Notes: a model not told the origin generated them from the sequence alone. A stretch of DNA of 48,721 bases from Fibrobacterota bacterium (GCA_029557215.1 JAKPQQ010000164.1:1-48721); one strand, 5' to 3'. Shown: positions 9,136 to 17,514, counted from the stretch's first letter. Numbers and translations are program-made.

Positions 9136-9453
9136 ATGCGCAAGCTGCTCGCGACTCTTTCCGTCCTCTCCATCGTTTCCCTCACCGCTTGCGGCGGCGG
9201 CGCGGCCTCCAGCGGAGTCGGCGGCGGATCTTCGTCCCCCCGCAAGGCCGACAGGAACGCCGAGGTCGATGCCGCTCGCGCCGAAGCCGAAGCCCAGGAA
9301 AAGCGTTTGAGCGAACTGCGCGCGGAAAAGGCCGAGCTCGAAGCTCTGCTCGAAGGCAAGGCAGCTCCGGCCGCCAGCACTCCGGCCCCGGCCGCGACAC
9401 CGGCGCCTGCCGCCACGGATTCCGCCAAGCCCGCCGCGAAGAAGGGCAAGTGA
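9136..9453 (+). CDS. Small coiled-coil lipoprotein
   Basis: This 105-residue protein is not a family I recognise. A basic n-region (MRKLLATLSVLS) and lipobox LTAC predict an acylated lipoprotein. A Gly/Ser linker follows, then about 35 residues of Ala/Glu/Lys/Leu heptads (AEAQEKRLSELRAEKAEL), a likely coiled coil. The tail is Ala/Pro-rich and ends in KKGK. The layout (lipid anchor, helix, C-terminal Lys) resembles Braun-type lipoproteins that tether outer membrane to peptidoglycan. No homology is claimed. ATG 9136 is preferred because it gives the signal peptide and has GAGGGA 8 nt upstream; an ATG at 9094 is in frame. Confidence 0.7.
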   Translation: MRKLLATLSVLSIVSLTACGGGAASSGVGGGSSSPRKADRNAEVDAARAEAEAQEKRLSELRAEKAELEALLEGKAAPAASTPAPAATPAPAATDSAKPAAKKGK

Positions 9454-9454
9454 T

Positions 9455-10423
9455 CTGACGCACGCACGTCGGACCTCGCTTCTCGAAACGGCGTCCGACG
9501 CCGCGAAGGCCGCCATCCTCAGGGATGGCGAACGGTATCTGCTCCGTGTGGAACGAGCCTTCGGCGTAAAGATCCAGGCGCGCGAACCTGGGTTCACGAT
9601 CGATGGCGGGGACGTCGACTCCCATCGCAAGGCGAGTCGCGTCCTGACTGAAATGGTAAGGATCGCCGAGGACACCGGCGATCTGGACGGCTACGTGGTC
9701 GATCTTCTGGTCCGCGACCAGATCGACGGCCAGACCAGCACGGAGCTGGGCCGCCCGATCCTCTACGACGCCCGCGGACAGGCCGTGCGCGCCCGCACCG
9801 AAGGCCAGCATCGGCTCGTTGCGGCCGCTCGCGCCCACGAACTGGTCTTCGCCATCGGGCCGGCGGGAACCGGCAAGACCTATCTGGCCATCGCCATGGC
9901 GGTTGCCGCGTTGCAGCGCCGCGAAGTCGACCGATTGGTCCTGGTGCGCCCGGCCGTGGAGGCCGGCGAGGAGCTCGGGTTCCTGCCGGGCGACCTCAAG
10001 GAGAAGATCGCCCCCTATTTGCAGCCCATGACGGACGCGCTGCAGGAGCTGTTGCCCAGGGCGCGCTACAAGGAGTGCCTGGAAGCGGGGATCATCGAGA
10101 TGGCGCCGCTGGCCTACATGCGGGGGCGCACGCTCAAGCGGTGCTTCGCGATCCTGGACGAAGCCCAGAACGCCACCGTTCCGCAGATGCGCATGTTCCT
10201 GACCCGGTTGGGTGTCGGATCGCGCGCCATCGTCACCGGCGACCCGACCCAGGTGGATCTTCATCCGCCCACCAAATCGGGGTTCGAGGACGCTTGCCTG
10301 ATCTTGTCCAACGTCCAGGGGATCGCCCAGGTGCGCCTGCGGAGTTCCGACCAGATGAGACACCCGCTTGTACAAGCGATCATCGATGCCTATGATTCAC
10401 GTTCTTCCAATTTTGGGGACTAA
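9455..10423 (+). CDS. PhoH-like ATPase, probable CTG start
   Basis: This is a PhoH/YbeZ-type P-loop ATPase, linked in other bacteria to RNA metabolism and often found near ybeY. Walker A is GPAGTGKT, Walker B is FAILDEAQN, and PAVEAGEELGFLPGDL plus PLAYMRGRTL are family hallmarks. The N-terminal KH-like homology (about LRDGERYLLRVERAFGVKI) begins well upstream of the first ordinary start, GTG 9548. No ATG, GTG or TTG lies in frame between it and the previous stop. CTG 9455 comes 1 nt after the upstream stop and has an AAGAAGGG site 8 nt before it, so I take it as the start (322 residues). No ybeY follows in this window. Confidence 0.85.
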   Translation: MTHARRTSLLETASDAAKAAILRDGERYLLRVERAFGVKIQAREPGFTIDGGDVDSHRKASRVLTEMVRIAEDTGDLDGYVVDLLVRDQIDGQTSTELGRPILYDARGQAVRARTEGQHRLVAAARAHELVFAIGPAGTGKTYLAIAMAVAALQRREVDRLVLVRPAVEAGEELGFLPGDLKEKIAPYLQPMTDALQELLPRARYKECLEAGIIEMAPLAYMRGRTLKRCFAILDEAQNATVPQMRMFLTRLGVGSRAIVTGDPTQVDLHPPTKSGFEDACLILSNVQGIAQVRLRSSDQMRHPLVQAIIDAYDSRSSNFGD

Positions 10424-10435
10424 GGAGTTCCGACC

Positions 10436-10669
10436 ATGAATCTCGCTTTCGGCAAAATCAACTACCTGATCATCGCCCTTGGGATCGGCCTTGCCGTCTA
10501 CGGCATGTACCTGCTCTCGATCGGTCCGGTGGACAACGCGAAGACCCTGAACCTCGCGCCCATCATCCTTGGCCTGGCCTACCTGGTCGTGATCCCGGCC
10601 GGAATCCTGTTCCCCAACAAGGGAATGGAAAAATCCGAAAAGACCCCTGGACAGCAAGCGAAGTCCTGA
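10436..10669 (+). CDS. Small two-helix membrane protein, DUF3098-like
   Basis: This 77-residue protein has two membrane segments, YLIIALGIGLAVYGMYLL and IILGLAYLVVIPAGILF. They are joined by the short loop SIGPVDNAKTLNLAP, and the C-terminal tail is polar and charged. The layout and the turn before the second helix resemble DUF3098 proteins, which are of unknown function. A strong AAGGAG site precedes the ATG. It lies 12 bp after phoH and just before two tRNA genes. Confidence 0.7.
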   Translation: MNLAFGKINYLIIALGIGLAVYGMYLLSIGPVDNAKTLNLAPIILGLAYLVVIPAGILFPNKGMEKSEKTPGQQAKS

Positions 10670-10690
10670 ATACATTTTTGTCTCTCTGAA

Positions 10691-10765
10691 GGGCGTTTAG
10701 CTCAGCTGGTCTAGAGCATCTGCTTTACACGCAGAGGGCCGTAGGTTCGAATCCTACAACGCCCA
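10691..10765 (+). tRNA. tRNA-Val (anticodon TAC)
   Basis: The 75-nt cloverleaf has acceptor GGGCGTT pairing with AACGCCC and discriminator A. The D-arm is TAGCTCAGCTGG and the anticodon loop TTTACAC lies in a TCTGC/GCAGA stem. The T-arm contains GGTTCGAATCC. The anticodon is TAC. CCA is not encoded. Confidence 0.97.
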
Positions 10766-10791
10766 CTCGGCCTGCATGCCAAGTGCCTTTA

Positions 10792-10865
<74 letters not shown>

Positions 10866-10867
10866 CT

Positions 10868-10899
10868 AAAAAGCCCTCGTCGCAAGACGAGGGCTTTTT
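10868..10899 (+). terminator. Intrinsic terminator of the tRNA pair
   Basis: A perfect 14-bp stem (AAAAAGCCCTCGTC and its complement) with a GCAA tetraloop ends in TTTTT, two bases after tRNA-Asp. Confidence 0.95.
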
Positions 10900-10910
10900 G
10901 CTTTATCCCC

Positions 10911-11060
10911 ATTGCCGTCAGGCAAGGCTTCTGTCCCGCGAACGCTCCGTCGGAAGACGGAGGCTTTTTGCATTCCATCCATTGCCGTCAGGCAATGGGC
11001 CCCCACCCGCGAACGCCTCGTTGCAGAGGGGCGCTTGCGCCGCTTCTGCCGGTACCCGCC
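10911..11060 (+). repeat. Degenerate 70-bp tandem repeat after the tRNAs
   Basis: The 15-mer ATTGCCGTCAGGCAA occurs exactly at 10911-10925 and at 10981-10995, 70 bp apart, and each copy is self-complementary (TTGCC/GGCAA). Each is followed by CCCGCGAACGC and a hairpin-forming stretch. The first copy also shares GGCTTTTTGC with the real terminator just upstream. It looks like successive decaying duplications of the tRNA-Asp tail and terminator. No gene is visible in 10900-11133. Confidence 0.7.
10945..10969 (+). terminator. Second terminator-like hairpin after tRNA-Asp
   Basis: A 7-bp stem, CTCCGTC and GACGGAG, encloses a GGAA loop and is followed by GCTTTTTG. It is a back-up terminator or a degraded copy of the one at 10868-10899. 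Confidence 0.6.
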
Positions 11061-11133
11061 GCCACTGTCATTGTTTTGTCGATGCCCGGGAACCAGTAGC
11101 GGAGCGGGCGTTGCAGAATGCAGGTTATAGCCT

Positions 11134-11820
11134 ATGAGCAAGAATACGGAAAAAGCGTTGTGGTGGGTTGGGTTGTCCGCCTTGGCCGTCGTGGCGACCG
11201 GTTGCGCCGCTCGAGCCCCCAAGGGAGCCGAAACGGTGGATCCCAAGTGGAGCGGCGCCATCGATTCCACGATCCGGCTGGGTGTGTACCTGGCGTCGCC
11301 TCCAGGAGGGTATTCGCAGGCCGGATTCGAAACGATGTCGCGCGCCGAAGAAACCATGAAGGTCTTGCGTCCCGGGATCCGCTGGACCTGGGTCGATTCG
11401 TCCCACCCTGGCACCGAGGCGCTCAAAGGTTGGGACCTGGATTCGCTTTCGAAGTTGATGCGTACCGACAAGGCGTTGGAGGGCCGAGGTGGTTCCGGCA
11501 TGCAGAAAGCTGTGGCCGATCTGGCTCCGGCCACGCGCGCGGCCTTGCTGCGGGTGGGCAAGGCCTACGAACAGGATCTCTTGATCGTCTTGCGGCCCGG
11601 AGGGGCGCGGGCGGAGAAGGACTCTTCCAAGTTGTTCCAGGATCAGGCCTGGTTCGGGGTGTTCGATCTGTCCCAGGGGGCGCTTTTGTATTCCCTGGAA
11701 GCTCCGAGCGAAGGCAAGCAATCCGCCGCGGCGAGCGCAGAAAGCGACTGGGCGCGGTCGGTGTGGGAAGAATTCCGCAAGGCGCTGGAGAACTTGCCCA
11801 AGCGCATCAAAAAACAGTGA
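11134..11820 (+). CDS. Putative lipoprotein of unknown function
   Basis: I do not recognise this 228-residue protein. It has a signal peptide with lipobox VATGC (WVGLSALAVVATGC), and the mature chain begins AARAPKGAE. The chain mixes short beta-like stretches (DLLIVLRPGG, GVFDLSQGALLYSLE) and ends in a basic amphipathic helix (KALENLPKRIKKQ). The DLSQGALLYSLEAP phrase resembles the part of small envelope proteins that report on a stored quantity, but no function is claimed. It stands alone between the tRNA cluster and rplM. The start ATG 11134 is the only one that gives the signal peptide. Confidence 0.65.
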   Translation: MSKNTEKALWWVGLSALAVVATGCAARAPKGAETVDPKWSGAIDSTIRLGVYLASPPGGYSQAGFETMSRAEETMKVLRPGIRWTWVDSSHPGTEALKGWDLDSLSKLMRTDKALEGRGGSGMQKAVADLAPATRAALLRVGKAYEQDLLIVLRPGGARAEKDSSKLFQDQAWFGVFDLSQGALLYSLEAPSEGKQSAAASAESDWARSVWEEFRKALENLPKRIKKQ

Positions 11821-11920
11821 CGATGGCGAATTCGGTGCCAACTGCGCTTGGAACGGAGTGCTTTTGCCGCTTTTTATGCCCCAAAACAGTTCTCCGACAA
11901 CGACTTGCGCCACAATGCCC

Positions 11921-11947
11921 TTGACCGACGAGACGTGGGAGTCTAAT
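11921..11947 (+). promoter_or_regulatory. Candidate promoter of rplM-rpsI
   Basis: TTGACC at 11921-11926 and TCTAAT at 11942-11947 form a -35/-10 pair with a short 15-bp spacer, upstream of the AGAAGG ribosome-binding site and ATG 11980. Position and box quality support it; the spacer is below optimum. The remainder of 11821-11979 shows no gene. Confidence 0.45.
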
Positions 11948-11979
11948 TTTCGGCCCTTCCCATTTTCAGAAGGTCAATC

Positions 11980-12417
11980 ATGAGCACCCTCACGCTTCCG
12001 GAGAAGGCTATCCAGCGCAAGTGGCTTGTCGTCGACGCCAAGGACGTTGTCCTGGGTCGCCTCGCCTCGCGCGTGGCTTACCTGCTCAAGGGCAAGCACA
12101 AGCCCGTCTACGATCCCGCCCACGACATGGGCGACCACGTGATCGTCGTCAACGCGAACCTCGCCAAGCTCACCGGCGACAAGTTCACATCCAAGACTTA
12201 CTTCCGCCACTCCACCCACATGGGCGGCGGCAAGGAAATCACCTACCAGCACCTGCTGGCCAAGGATCCGGAAAAGCCCATTCGCAAGGCTGTCTGGGGC
12301 ATGCTGCCCAAGAACACCCTGGGTCGCCGGATGTTGCTCAAGCTCCACGTCTACGGTGGTGCCGAGCATCCTCATTTCGCCCAGAAGCCCGAATCCATCG
12401 ATATCACCAAGGTCTGA
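11980..12417 (+). CDS. rplM: 50S ribosomal protein L13
   Basis: L13 is an early-assembly protein of the large subunit. The 145 residues include RKWLVVDAKDVVLGRLAS near the start, then LLKGKHKP, DHVIVVNA, the YFRHSTHMGG segment and MLPKNTLGRRMLLKLHVYGG. All are conserved in L13. AGAAGG lies 6 nt before the ATG. It is followed 2 nt later by rpsI, the near-universal partner. Confidence 0.98.
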   Translation: MSTLTLPEKAIQRKWLVVDAKDVVLGRLASRVAYLLKGKHKPVYDPAHDMGDHVIVVNANLAKLTGDKFTSKTYFRHSTHMGGGKEITYQHLLAKDPEKPIRKAVWGMLPKNTLGRRMLLKLHVYGGAEHPHFAQKPESIDITKV

Positions 12418-12419
12418 GA

Positions 12420-12812
12420 ATGAGCACTCTTCCACGTAGCACCGGTCGTCGCAAGGAAAGCATCGCGCGTGTCCAGCTTGTTCCGGGCACCGGCAAGCGC
12501 ACCGTCAACGGCAAAACCTTTGCCGAATACTTTCCCACCCCCACTCTCTTGATGCTCATCGATCAGCCCCTGGTGCTGGTCGAACAGGCCGACAAGTGGG
12601 ACGTCATCGCCACCGCCAAGAGCGGCGGCCTTTCGGGTCAGGCCGGCGCCATCCGCCTCGGCATCGCCCGTCAGCTCGACAAGATCGACCGCGAGACCTT
12701 CCACTCGCCTCTGCGCAAGACCGGGTGCCTCACCCGCGACTCCCGCGCGGTGGAGCGCAAGAAGTACGGTCGCCGCGGCGCTCGCGCCCGCTTCCAGTTC
12801 TCGAAGCGCTAA
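12420..12812 (+). CDS. rpsI: 30S ribosomal protein S9
   Basis: S9 sits in the small-subunit head with its basic tail near P-site tRNA. The 130-residue protein starts [18 protein letters not shown], contains the [18 protein letters not shown] core and ends [17 protein letters not shown], the typical S9 C-terminus. It begins 2 nt after the rplM stop, so translation is coupled. Confidence 0.98.
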   Translation: MSTLPRSTGRRKESIARVQLVPGTGKRTVNGKTFAEYFPTPTLLMLIDQPLVLVEQADKWDVIATAKSGGLSGQAGAIRLGIARQLDKIDRETFHSPLRKTGCLTRDSRAVERKKYGRRGARARFQFSKR

Positions 12813-12817
12813 GACTT

Positions 12818-12847
12818 CAGAAGGCTCGCAAGAGCCTTCTGTCTTTT
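12818..12847 (+). terminator. Terminator after rpsI
   Basis: A perfect 10-bp stem, CAGAAGGCTC and GAGCCTTCTG, has a GCAA tetraloop and is followed by TCTTTT, five bases past the rpsI stop. Because no obvious promoter precedes rpsB, it may be partly read through. Confidence 0.85.
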
Positions 12848-12929
12848 GGGGGCTGCTCGGCCCCCATTCTCGTCCCAAGCACGGCCTGCGAGGAATCGGG
12901 GTGGTGGTCCACAAGGGCTCCCCGATTCC
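12848..12929 (+). promoter_or_regulatory. Structured leader of rpsB
   Basis: Two stems occupy the rpsI-rpsB gap. GGGGGCT pairs with GGCCCCC at 12848-12865 (one G-T pair). GGAATCGGGG at 12892-12901 pairs perfectly with CCCCGATTCC at 12920-12929 across an 18-nt loop. In several bacterial groups S2 represses its own mRNA through a structured rpsB leader; that role here is inferred from position and pairing only. The ATG follows 47 nt later. Confidence 0.5.
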
Positions 12930-12976
12930 GTCGACCAGTCCGGAAGAACCAAACCAACCAAGAAGCAAGGAAAACC

Positions 12977-13723
12977 ATGGCTCAGATCCCTTCCATCCAG
13001 GAACTCCTCGAAGCAGGCGTTCACTTCGGTCACCAGACGCGTCGCTGGAACCCCCGCATGAAGCAGTTCATCCTGACTGCTCGCAACGGCATCTACGTGA
13101 TCGACCTCGAGAAGACCCTGGACAGCCTCCAGCGCGCCGTGGAAAAGATCCTGCGCGTTCGCGCCACCGGTGCTTCGGTCCTGTTCGTCGGCACCAAGGC
13201 CACCATCCAGGGCACCGTCCGCGAAGAAGCCACCCGCGCCGGGCAGCCCTTCGTGACCACCCGCTGGCTGGGCGGCATGCTCACCAACTACCAGACCATC
13301 CGCAAGTCCATCAAGAAGCTCGAAGACATCGAGCGGATGGAAAACGACGGCGTTCTGGCCGACCTGACCAAGAAGGAAGCGTCCGAGCTCATGGAGCAGA
13401 AGACACATCTGACCGACGTCTTCGGCGGCATCCGCAACATGCGCTCCCTGCCGGGCGCCGTGTTCGTCGCCGACGCCAAGACCGAACAGATCGCCCTGGC
13501 CGAAGCCAAGCGCCTGAACATCCCCACGATCGCCATCGTGGACACCAACACCGACCCCAACCTGGTCGACTACCCGATTCCGGCCAACGACGACGCCATC
13601 AAGTCGGTTCGCCTGATCGCTTCGACCATCGCCAACGCCGTGATGTCGGGCGCATCGGCTCCTGCCGCTGCCGCTCCCGTCGCCGCACCGGTCGCCGCCG
13701 TCGCCGCCGAGGTGGTGGCATGA
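12977..13723 (+). CDS. rpsB: 30S ribosomal protein S2
   Basis: S2 binds the small subunit late and is needed for S1 binding. The 248-residue protein begins at [20 protein letters not shown], then [45 protein letters not shown] and [20 protein letters not shown], all conserved in S2. The C-terminal 25 residues are an Ala/Pro/Val-rich tail outside the usual fold. A longer in-frame extension upstream has no S2 similarity. The stop overlaps the tsf start (ATGA). Confidence 0.98.
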   Translation: MAQIPSIQELLEAGVHFGHQTRRWNPRMKQFILTARNGIYVIDLEKTLDSLQRAVEKILRVRATGASVLFVGTKATIQGTVREEATRAGQPFVTTRWLGGMLTNYQTIRKSIKKLEDIERMENDGVLADLTKKEASELMEQKTHLTDVFGGIRNMRSLPGAVFVADAKTEQIALAEAKRLNIPTIAIVDTNTDPNLVDYPIPANDDAIKSVRLIASTIANAVMSGASAPAAAAPVAAPVAAVAAEVVA

Positions 13724-14586
13724 CCGCCATCACCGCTTCGGCCGTCAAGGAACTGCGCGACAAGACCGGCGTCTCGATGATGGCCTGCAAGAAGGCCCTT
13801 GAAGAAGTCGGCGGAGACCTGAACGCCGCCGTCGAGCTCCTTCGCAAGCGCGGCGAAGCCGTCGCCCAGAAGCGTTCCAGCCACGCCGCCACCGAAGGCA
13901 AGATCATCGCCGGTCGCGAGGGCGACATCGTCGGTCTGGTCGAAGTCTCGGCCGAAACCGACTTCACCGCCCGCAACGACGACTTCGCGGCGTTCTGCAA
14001 GAGCGTCCTTGCGACGGTCCTGGCCACCAAGCCGACCGACATGGACGCCCTCCAGGCTGCCTCCATGAACGGCGTGAGCGTGGCGCAGGCCACCGCGGAC
14101 ATCGTGGGCAAGATCGGCGAGAACATCGCGGTCCGTCGCTTCAGCGTCCTCAAGGCCGATACTGACACCACGGTGGAATCCTACATCCACGGTCCCGGCA
14201 AGATCGGCGTGGTCGTCACGCTGTCGCACGCGGGGTTGGCTTCCAACGAGAAGATCTCCAACCTGGCCAAGGATCTGTGCCTGCAGGTCGCCGCCGCGGC
14301 TCCGGTCGCGCTGGAAAGCGCGGGCATCTCGGAAGACGTGCTGGCCAAGGAACGCGAGATCTACAAGGAACAGGCCGCCAACGAAGGTCTGCCCGAAGCC
14401 AAGATCCCGATGGTCATCGAAGGTCGCGTCAAGAAGTTCCTGAAGGAAGCCGCTCTGGTCGAGCAGCTGTTCGTCAAGGACAACAAGCAGACCGTCACCA
14501 AGGTCGTCGAACAGGTCGGCAAGGAAGTGGGCGGATCCATCAAGATCGTCTCGTTCCTGCGCTGGCAGCTGGGCGAAGCCCTGTGA
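13720..14586 (+). CDS. tsf: Elongation factor Ts
   Basis: EF-Ts regenerates EF-Tu-GTP. The 288-residue protein starts with the conserved helical N-domain: [19 protein letters not shown], then [11 protein letters not shown]. The catalytic [13 protein letters not shown] motif contacts EF-Tu. The core and coiled-coil dimerisation region follows. The ATGA overlap with rpsB indicates translational coupling, as in almost all bacteria. Confidence 0.98.
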   Translation: MTAITASAVKELRDKTGVSMMACKKALEEVGGDLNAAVELLRKRGEAVAQKRSSHAATEGKIIAGREGDIVGLVEVSAETDFTARNDDFAAFCKSVLATVLATKPTDMDALQAASMNGVSVAQATADIVGKIGENIAVRRFSVLKADTDTTVESYIHGPGKIGVVVTLSHAGLASNEKISNLAKDLCLQVAAAAPVALESAGISEDVLAKEREIYKEQAANEGLPEAKIPMVIEGRVKKFLKEAALVEQLFVKDNKQTVTKVVEQVGKEVGGSIKIVSFLRWQLGEAL

Positions 14587-15317
14587 CCGCCGCCGCCCCC
14601 ACGCGCTACCAGCGCATTCTCCTGAAGCTTTCCGGTGAAGCCTTGGCCGCTGGCCAGGGTTCGGGCATCGATGCGAACCTCGTGTCGCGCGTCGCCCGCG
14701 AAGTCGCTCAGATCCATGCGCTGGGAACCCAAATCGGCATCGTGGTCGGGGGCGGCAACATCATCCGGGGCGGAGTCGCCTCGGGTCAAGGCATCGATCG
14801 CGTCGCGGGCGACCACATGGGCATGCTCGCGACCGTGATCAACTGCCTGGCTCTGCAGGACGCGCTGGAAAAGGCCGGCTTGCAGACACGCGTGACCACG
14901 GCCATCCGCATGGATTCCATCGCCGAGCAGTTCATCCGCCGCCGGGCCATCCGGCATCTGGAAAAAGGCCGCGTCGTGTTGTTCGCCGCCGGTACCGGCA
15001 ATCCGTACTTCACGACGGATTCCGCCGCCGCGTTGCGCGCCATCGAGATCCACGCCGACGTGCTCCTCAAGGCCACCAAGGTGGACGGCATCTACGACGC
15101 CGATCCCGCCAAGGTGCCCACGGCCAAGCGCTACGAGGGCGTGAGCTATCGCGAGGTTCTCGACAAGGAACTGAAGGTCATGGATACGGCGGCGTTCGCG
15201 CTGTGCCGTGAAAACGCCATGCCCATCCTGGTGTTCGATCTGTTCGCCGAAGGCAATCTGATGAAGGCCGTCCTCGGCGAGAAGATCGGCACGATCGTCA
15301 ATTCCAAGGGAGAGTGA
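14583..15317 (+). CDS. pyrH: UMP kinase
   Basis: PyrH phosphorylates UMP to UDP with ATP in pyrimidine synthesis. The 244-residue amino-acid-kinase fold shows [10 protein letters not shown], the GGGNIIRG loop, [13 protein letters not shown] and the C-terminal MPILVFDLF segment. The start is GTG 14583, which overlaps the tsf stop as GTGA. This follows the standard rpsB-tsf-pyrH-frr order. A short TAAAPTRYQ leader precedes the conserved start. Confidence 0.98.
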   Translation: MTAAAPTRYQRILLKLSGEALAAGQGSGIDANLVSRVAREVAQIHALGTQIGIVVGGGNIIRGGVASGQGIDRVAGDHMGMLATVINCLALQDALEKAGLQTRVTTAIRMDSIAEQFIRRRAIRHLEKGRVVLFAAGTGNPYFTTDSAAALRAIEIHADVLLKATKVDGIYDADPAKVPTAKRYEGVSYREVLDKELKVMDTAAFALCRENAMPILVFDLFAEGNLMKAVLGEKIGTIVNSKGE

Positions 15318-15318
15318 G

Positions 15319-15864
15319 ATGTCCGCTTCCGCCGAAGAACGCATGAAGAAGGCGATCGACAATCTTTCGCGCGAGTTCGCGAAGGTGCGCACCGGTCAAG
15401 CCAATCCTGCGATGTTGGACGCGGTGATGGTGGACTACTACGGGACTCCCACGCCCATCAACCAGGTCGCCGCCATCACCGTTCCGGATTCCCGGACCCT
15501 GGGGGTTTCTCCTTGGGAGAAGAACATGGTGGGTCCGGTCGACAAGGCCATTCGCGCCTCGGGATTGGGGCTGAACCCATCCACCGAAGGCAGCATGATC
15601 CGCGTGATCCTGCCCCCTCTCACCGAAGAGCGCCGCAAGGACCTGGCCAAGGTCTGCAAGGGCTTGGCCGAAGAAGCTCGCGTCGCGATCCGCAACATCC
15701 GCCGCGACGAGAACGACACGGTCAAGAAGACCGTGAAGGAACAGGGACTTTCGCAGGACCAGGAAAAGAAGCTCCTGGACACCATGCAGAAGCTCACCGA
15801 CAAGTACATCGCCGAGGTCGACAAGGTGTTCGCGACCAAGGAGAAGGAAATCCTGACCGTCTGA
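15319..15864 (+). CDS. frr: Ribosome recycling factor
   Basis: RRF works with EF-G to split post-termination ribosomes. The 181-residue protein has FAKVRTGQANPAMLD, VDYYGTPTPINQVA, PLTEERRKDLAKV, ARVAIRNIRRD and the C-terminal helix pair. It starts 1 nt after pyrH, so it is coupled to it. Confidence 0.98.
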   Translation: MSASAEERMKKAIDNLSREFAKVRTGQANPAMLDAVMVDYYGTPTPINQVAAITVPDSRTLGVSPWEKNMVGPVDKAIRASGLGLNPSTEGSMIRVILPPLTEERRKDLAKVCKGLAEEARVAIRNIRRDENDTVKKTVKEQGLSQDQEKKLLDTMQKLTDKYIAEVDKVFATKEKEILTV

Positions 15865-15877
15865 GGAGGGTGGACGC

Positions 15878-16588
15878 TTGAGCAAGGCTCCTCGCCATCT
15901 GGCGGTCATCATGGACGGGAACGGTCGCTGGGCCAAGTCGCGCGGATTCGACCGCACGGCAGGGCATCGCGCCGGCACCGACGCCACCCGACGCATCGTT
16001 CGCGCCTGCGGCGAGCGCGGCGTGGAGCACCTCACGCTGTACACGTTCTCCAGCGAGAATTGGCAACGGCCTCCGTTGGAGGTGCGCGCGATCATGTCGC
16101 TTCTGATCGAGATGGTCAACCGCGAGGTCGACGACCTCAACAGGAACAACGTGCGCCTGCGGACCATCGGCGATCTTTCCGTCATGCCCGAAAAGGCCCG
16201 CGAGGCGATCGAATCCGGCATGGAGCGCACGGCCGGCAACACGGGCCTGCAGCTGCATCTGGCCCTGTCCTACGGTGGACGCCAGGAGATCCTGGAAGGC
16301 GTGAGGTCCATGGCCCGCGCCGCGCAGACCGGGCGGATCTCGCCCGAAGAGATCAATGAAGACAATTTCCGTCGCAGCCTGTACGCCGCGGACGTCCCGG
16401 ATCCGGATCTGATGATCCGCACCGGCGGCGACCACCGCATCTCCAATTTCCTGCTGTGGCAGCTCGCCTACGCGGAACTGTGGTTTTCCGACGTGCTGTG
16501 GCCCGACTTCGACGAGACGCATCTGGACGAGGCCTTCCGCGACTTCGGCGGACGCCAACGCCGCTACGGGCGCGTCCTCGAAGCCTGA
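15878..16588 (+). CDS. uppS: Undecaprenyl diphosphate synthase
   Basis: This cis-prenyltransferase makes the C55 lipid carrier used for peptidoglycan and surface glycans. Conserved motifs are MDGNGRWAKSRG with the P-loop Asp, HRAGTDATR, LALSYGGRQEI, and RTGGDHRISNFLLWQLAYAE. The 236-residue protein starts at TTG 15878, which follows a strong GAGGAGGG site; no ATG fits. In the window it also serves the polysaccharide locus, since the glycans there probably use the same carrier. Confidence 0.96.
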   Translation: MSKAPRHLAVIMDGNGRWAKSRGFDRTAGHRAGTDATRRIVRACGERGVEHLTLYTFSSENWQRPPLEVRAIMSLLIEMVNREVDDLNRNNVRLRTIGDLSVMPEKAREAIESGMERTAGNTGLQLHLALSYGGRQEILEGVRSMARAAQTGRISPEEINEDNFRRSLYAADVPDPDLMIRTGGDHRISNFLLWQLAYAELWFSDVLWPDFDETHLDEAFRDFGGRQRRYGRVLEA

Positions 16589-16607
16589 GCGGGAACCGAA
16601 CCGATCC

Positions 16608-16626
16608 GCGCCGCCGTTGGCGGCGC
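16608..16626 (+). other. GC hairpin between uppS and cdsA
   Basis: GCGCCGCC and GGCGGCGC form an 8-bp stem with a three-base GTT loop in the only sizeable gap (71 nt) of the superoperon. It has no T-run. It may tune the level of the downstream genes, but this is not shown. Confidence 0.4.
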
Positions 16627-16659
16627 CGCAAACCGAACGCAACGCGGGGGCCAGGATAG

Positions 16660-17496
16660 ATGAATCTGTCGAACAACACCGTGCGCATCCTCTTCGGGCT
16701 GGTCGCCGGCCCTTTGGCCTTGTGGCTTTTGTGGATGGGGGGCTGGTACCGCATCGGGTTCCTCTCGTTCCTCGTCGGCGGGGCCATGTGGGAATACGCC
16801 CGCATCCTGCGCGTCAAGTACCCCATGGCGGGGCGCGGACCGGAAATGTTCCTGCCCACCTTGGCCGCTTTGATCGTCTGGTTGTCGGCGGTGGGGCCGC
16901 TGTCGCGCCATTCGCAATGGCGGGATCTGACCATCGCCCTGGCGGTGGTCTGGGTGGTGCTCCACGCCTTCCGCCGATTGGAGCGCGACGACGCGTTCCC
17001 TTGGATCGCCAAGACGTCCGCGGGGCTTCTCTACTTCGGAGTCTGGGGAGCGAGCCTGTTCGCGCTCTGCGCCGGACGCGGCCAGGGCTTCGGGGCCATC
17101 GCGGGTCTGGTCATGGCGTTGGGAATCTGCTGGGCCGGCGACACCTTCGCCTATTTCGTGGGGCGCGCGATCGGCAAGCACAAGCTTTGCCCGGCGCTCA
17201 GTCCCGGCAAGACCGTGGAAGGAGCGATCGGCGCCTTGGTGGCGACCACCGCGTTTTCGATCTGGTGGGGACCCAAGTTCATGGGCATGGAGCTGGTGCC
17301 GTCCATCGCCATCGGGCTCTTGCTGGGCGTGGCGGGAATCCTGGGCGATCTGCTGGAAAGCGTCCTGAAGCGTTGGGCGGGCGTCAAGGACAGTTCCAAC
17401 CTGCTGCCGGGCCACGGTGGCATTCTGGATCGCATGGATTCGTTGTTCCTGGTCGCCCCGATCCTGCAGGCCGCCCTCGTGGCGCTGCGTCGCTGA
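16660..17496 (+). CDS. cdsA: Phosphatidate cytidylyltransferase
   Basis: CdsA makes CDP-diacylglycerol from phosphatidate and CTP, the entry point to phospholipid synthesis. The 278-residue polytopic protein has several membrane helices and the CDP-diglyceride synthetase signature near its end: GILGDLLESVLKRWAGVKDS, then NLLPGHGGILDRMDS. In many genomes dxr and rseP follow cdsA; here they are absent and ispE comes next. Start ATG 16660. Confidence 0.96.
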   Translation: MNLSNNTVRILFGLVAGPLALWLLWMGGWYRIGFLSFLVGGAMWEYARILRVKYPMAGRGPEMFLPTLAALIVWLSAVGPLSRHSQWRDLTIALAVVWVVLHAFRRLERDDAFPWIAKTSAGLLYFGVWGASLFALCAGRGQGFGAIAGLVMALGICWAGDTFAYFVGRAIGKHKLCPALSPGKTVEGAIGALVATTAFSIWWGPKFMGMELVPSIAIGLLLGVAGILGDLLESVLKRWAGVKDSSNLLPGHGGILDRMDSLFLVAPILQAALVALRR

Positions 17497-17514
17497 CGCC
17501 TTTGGCTTGATGGG

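Noticed and set aside
10911..10995. Possible CRISPR repeats (15-mer twice, 70 bp apart)
   Set aside because: Only two copies, far apart, with the intervening text itself repeated and hairpin-forming, and no cas genes. A duplicated terminator tract explains it better.
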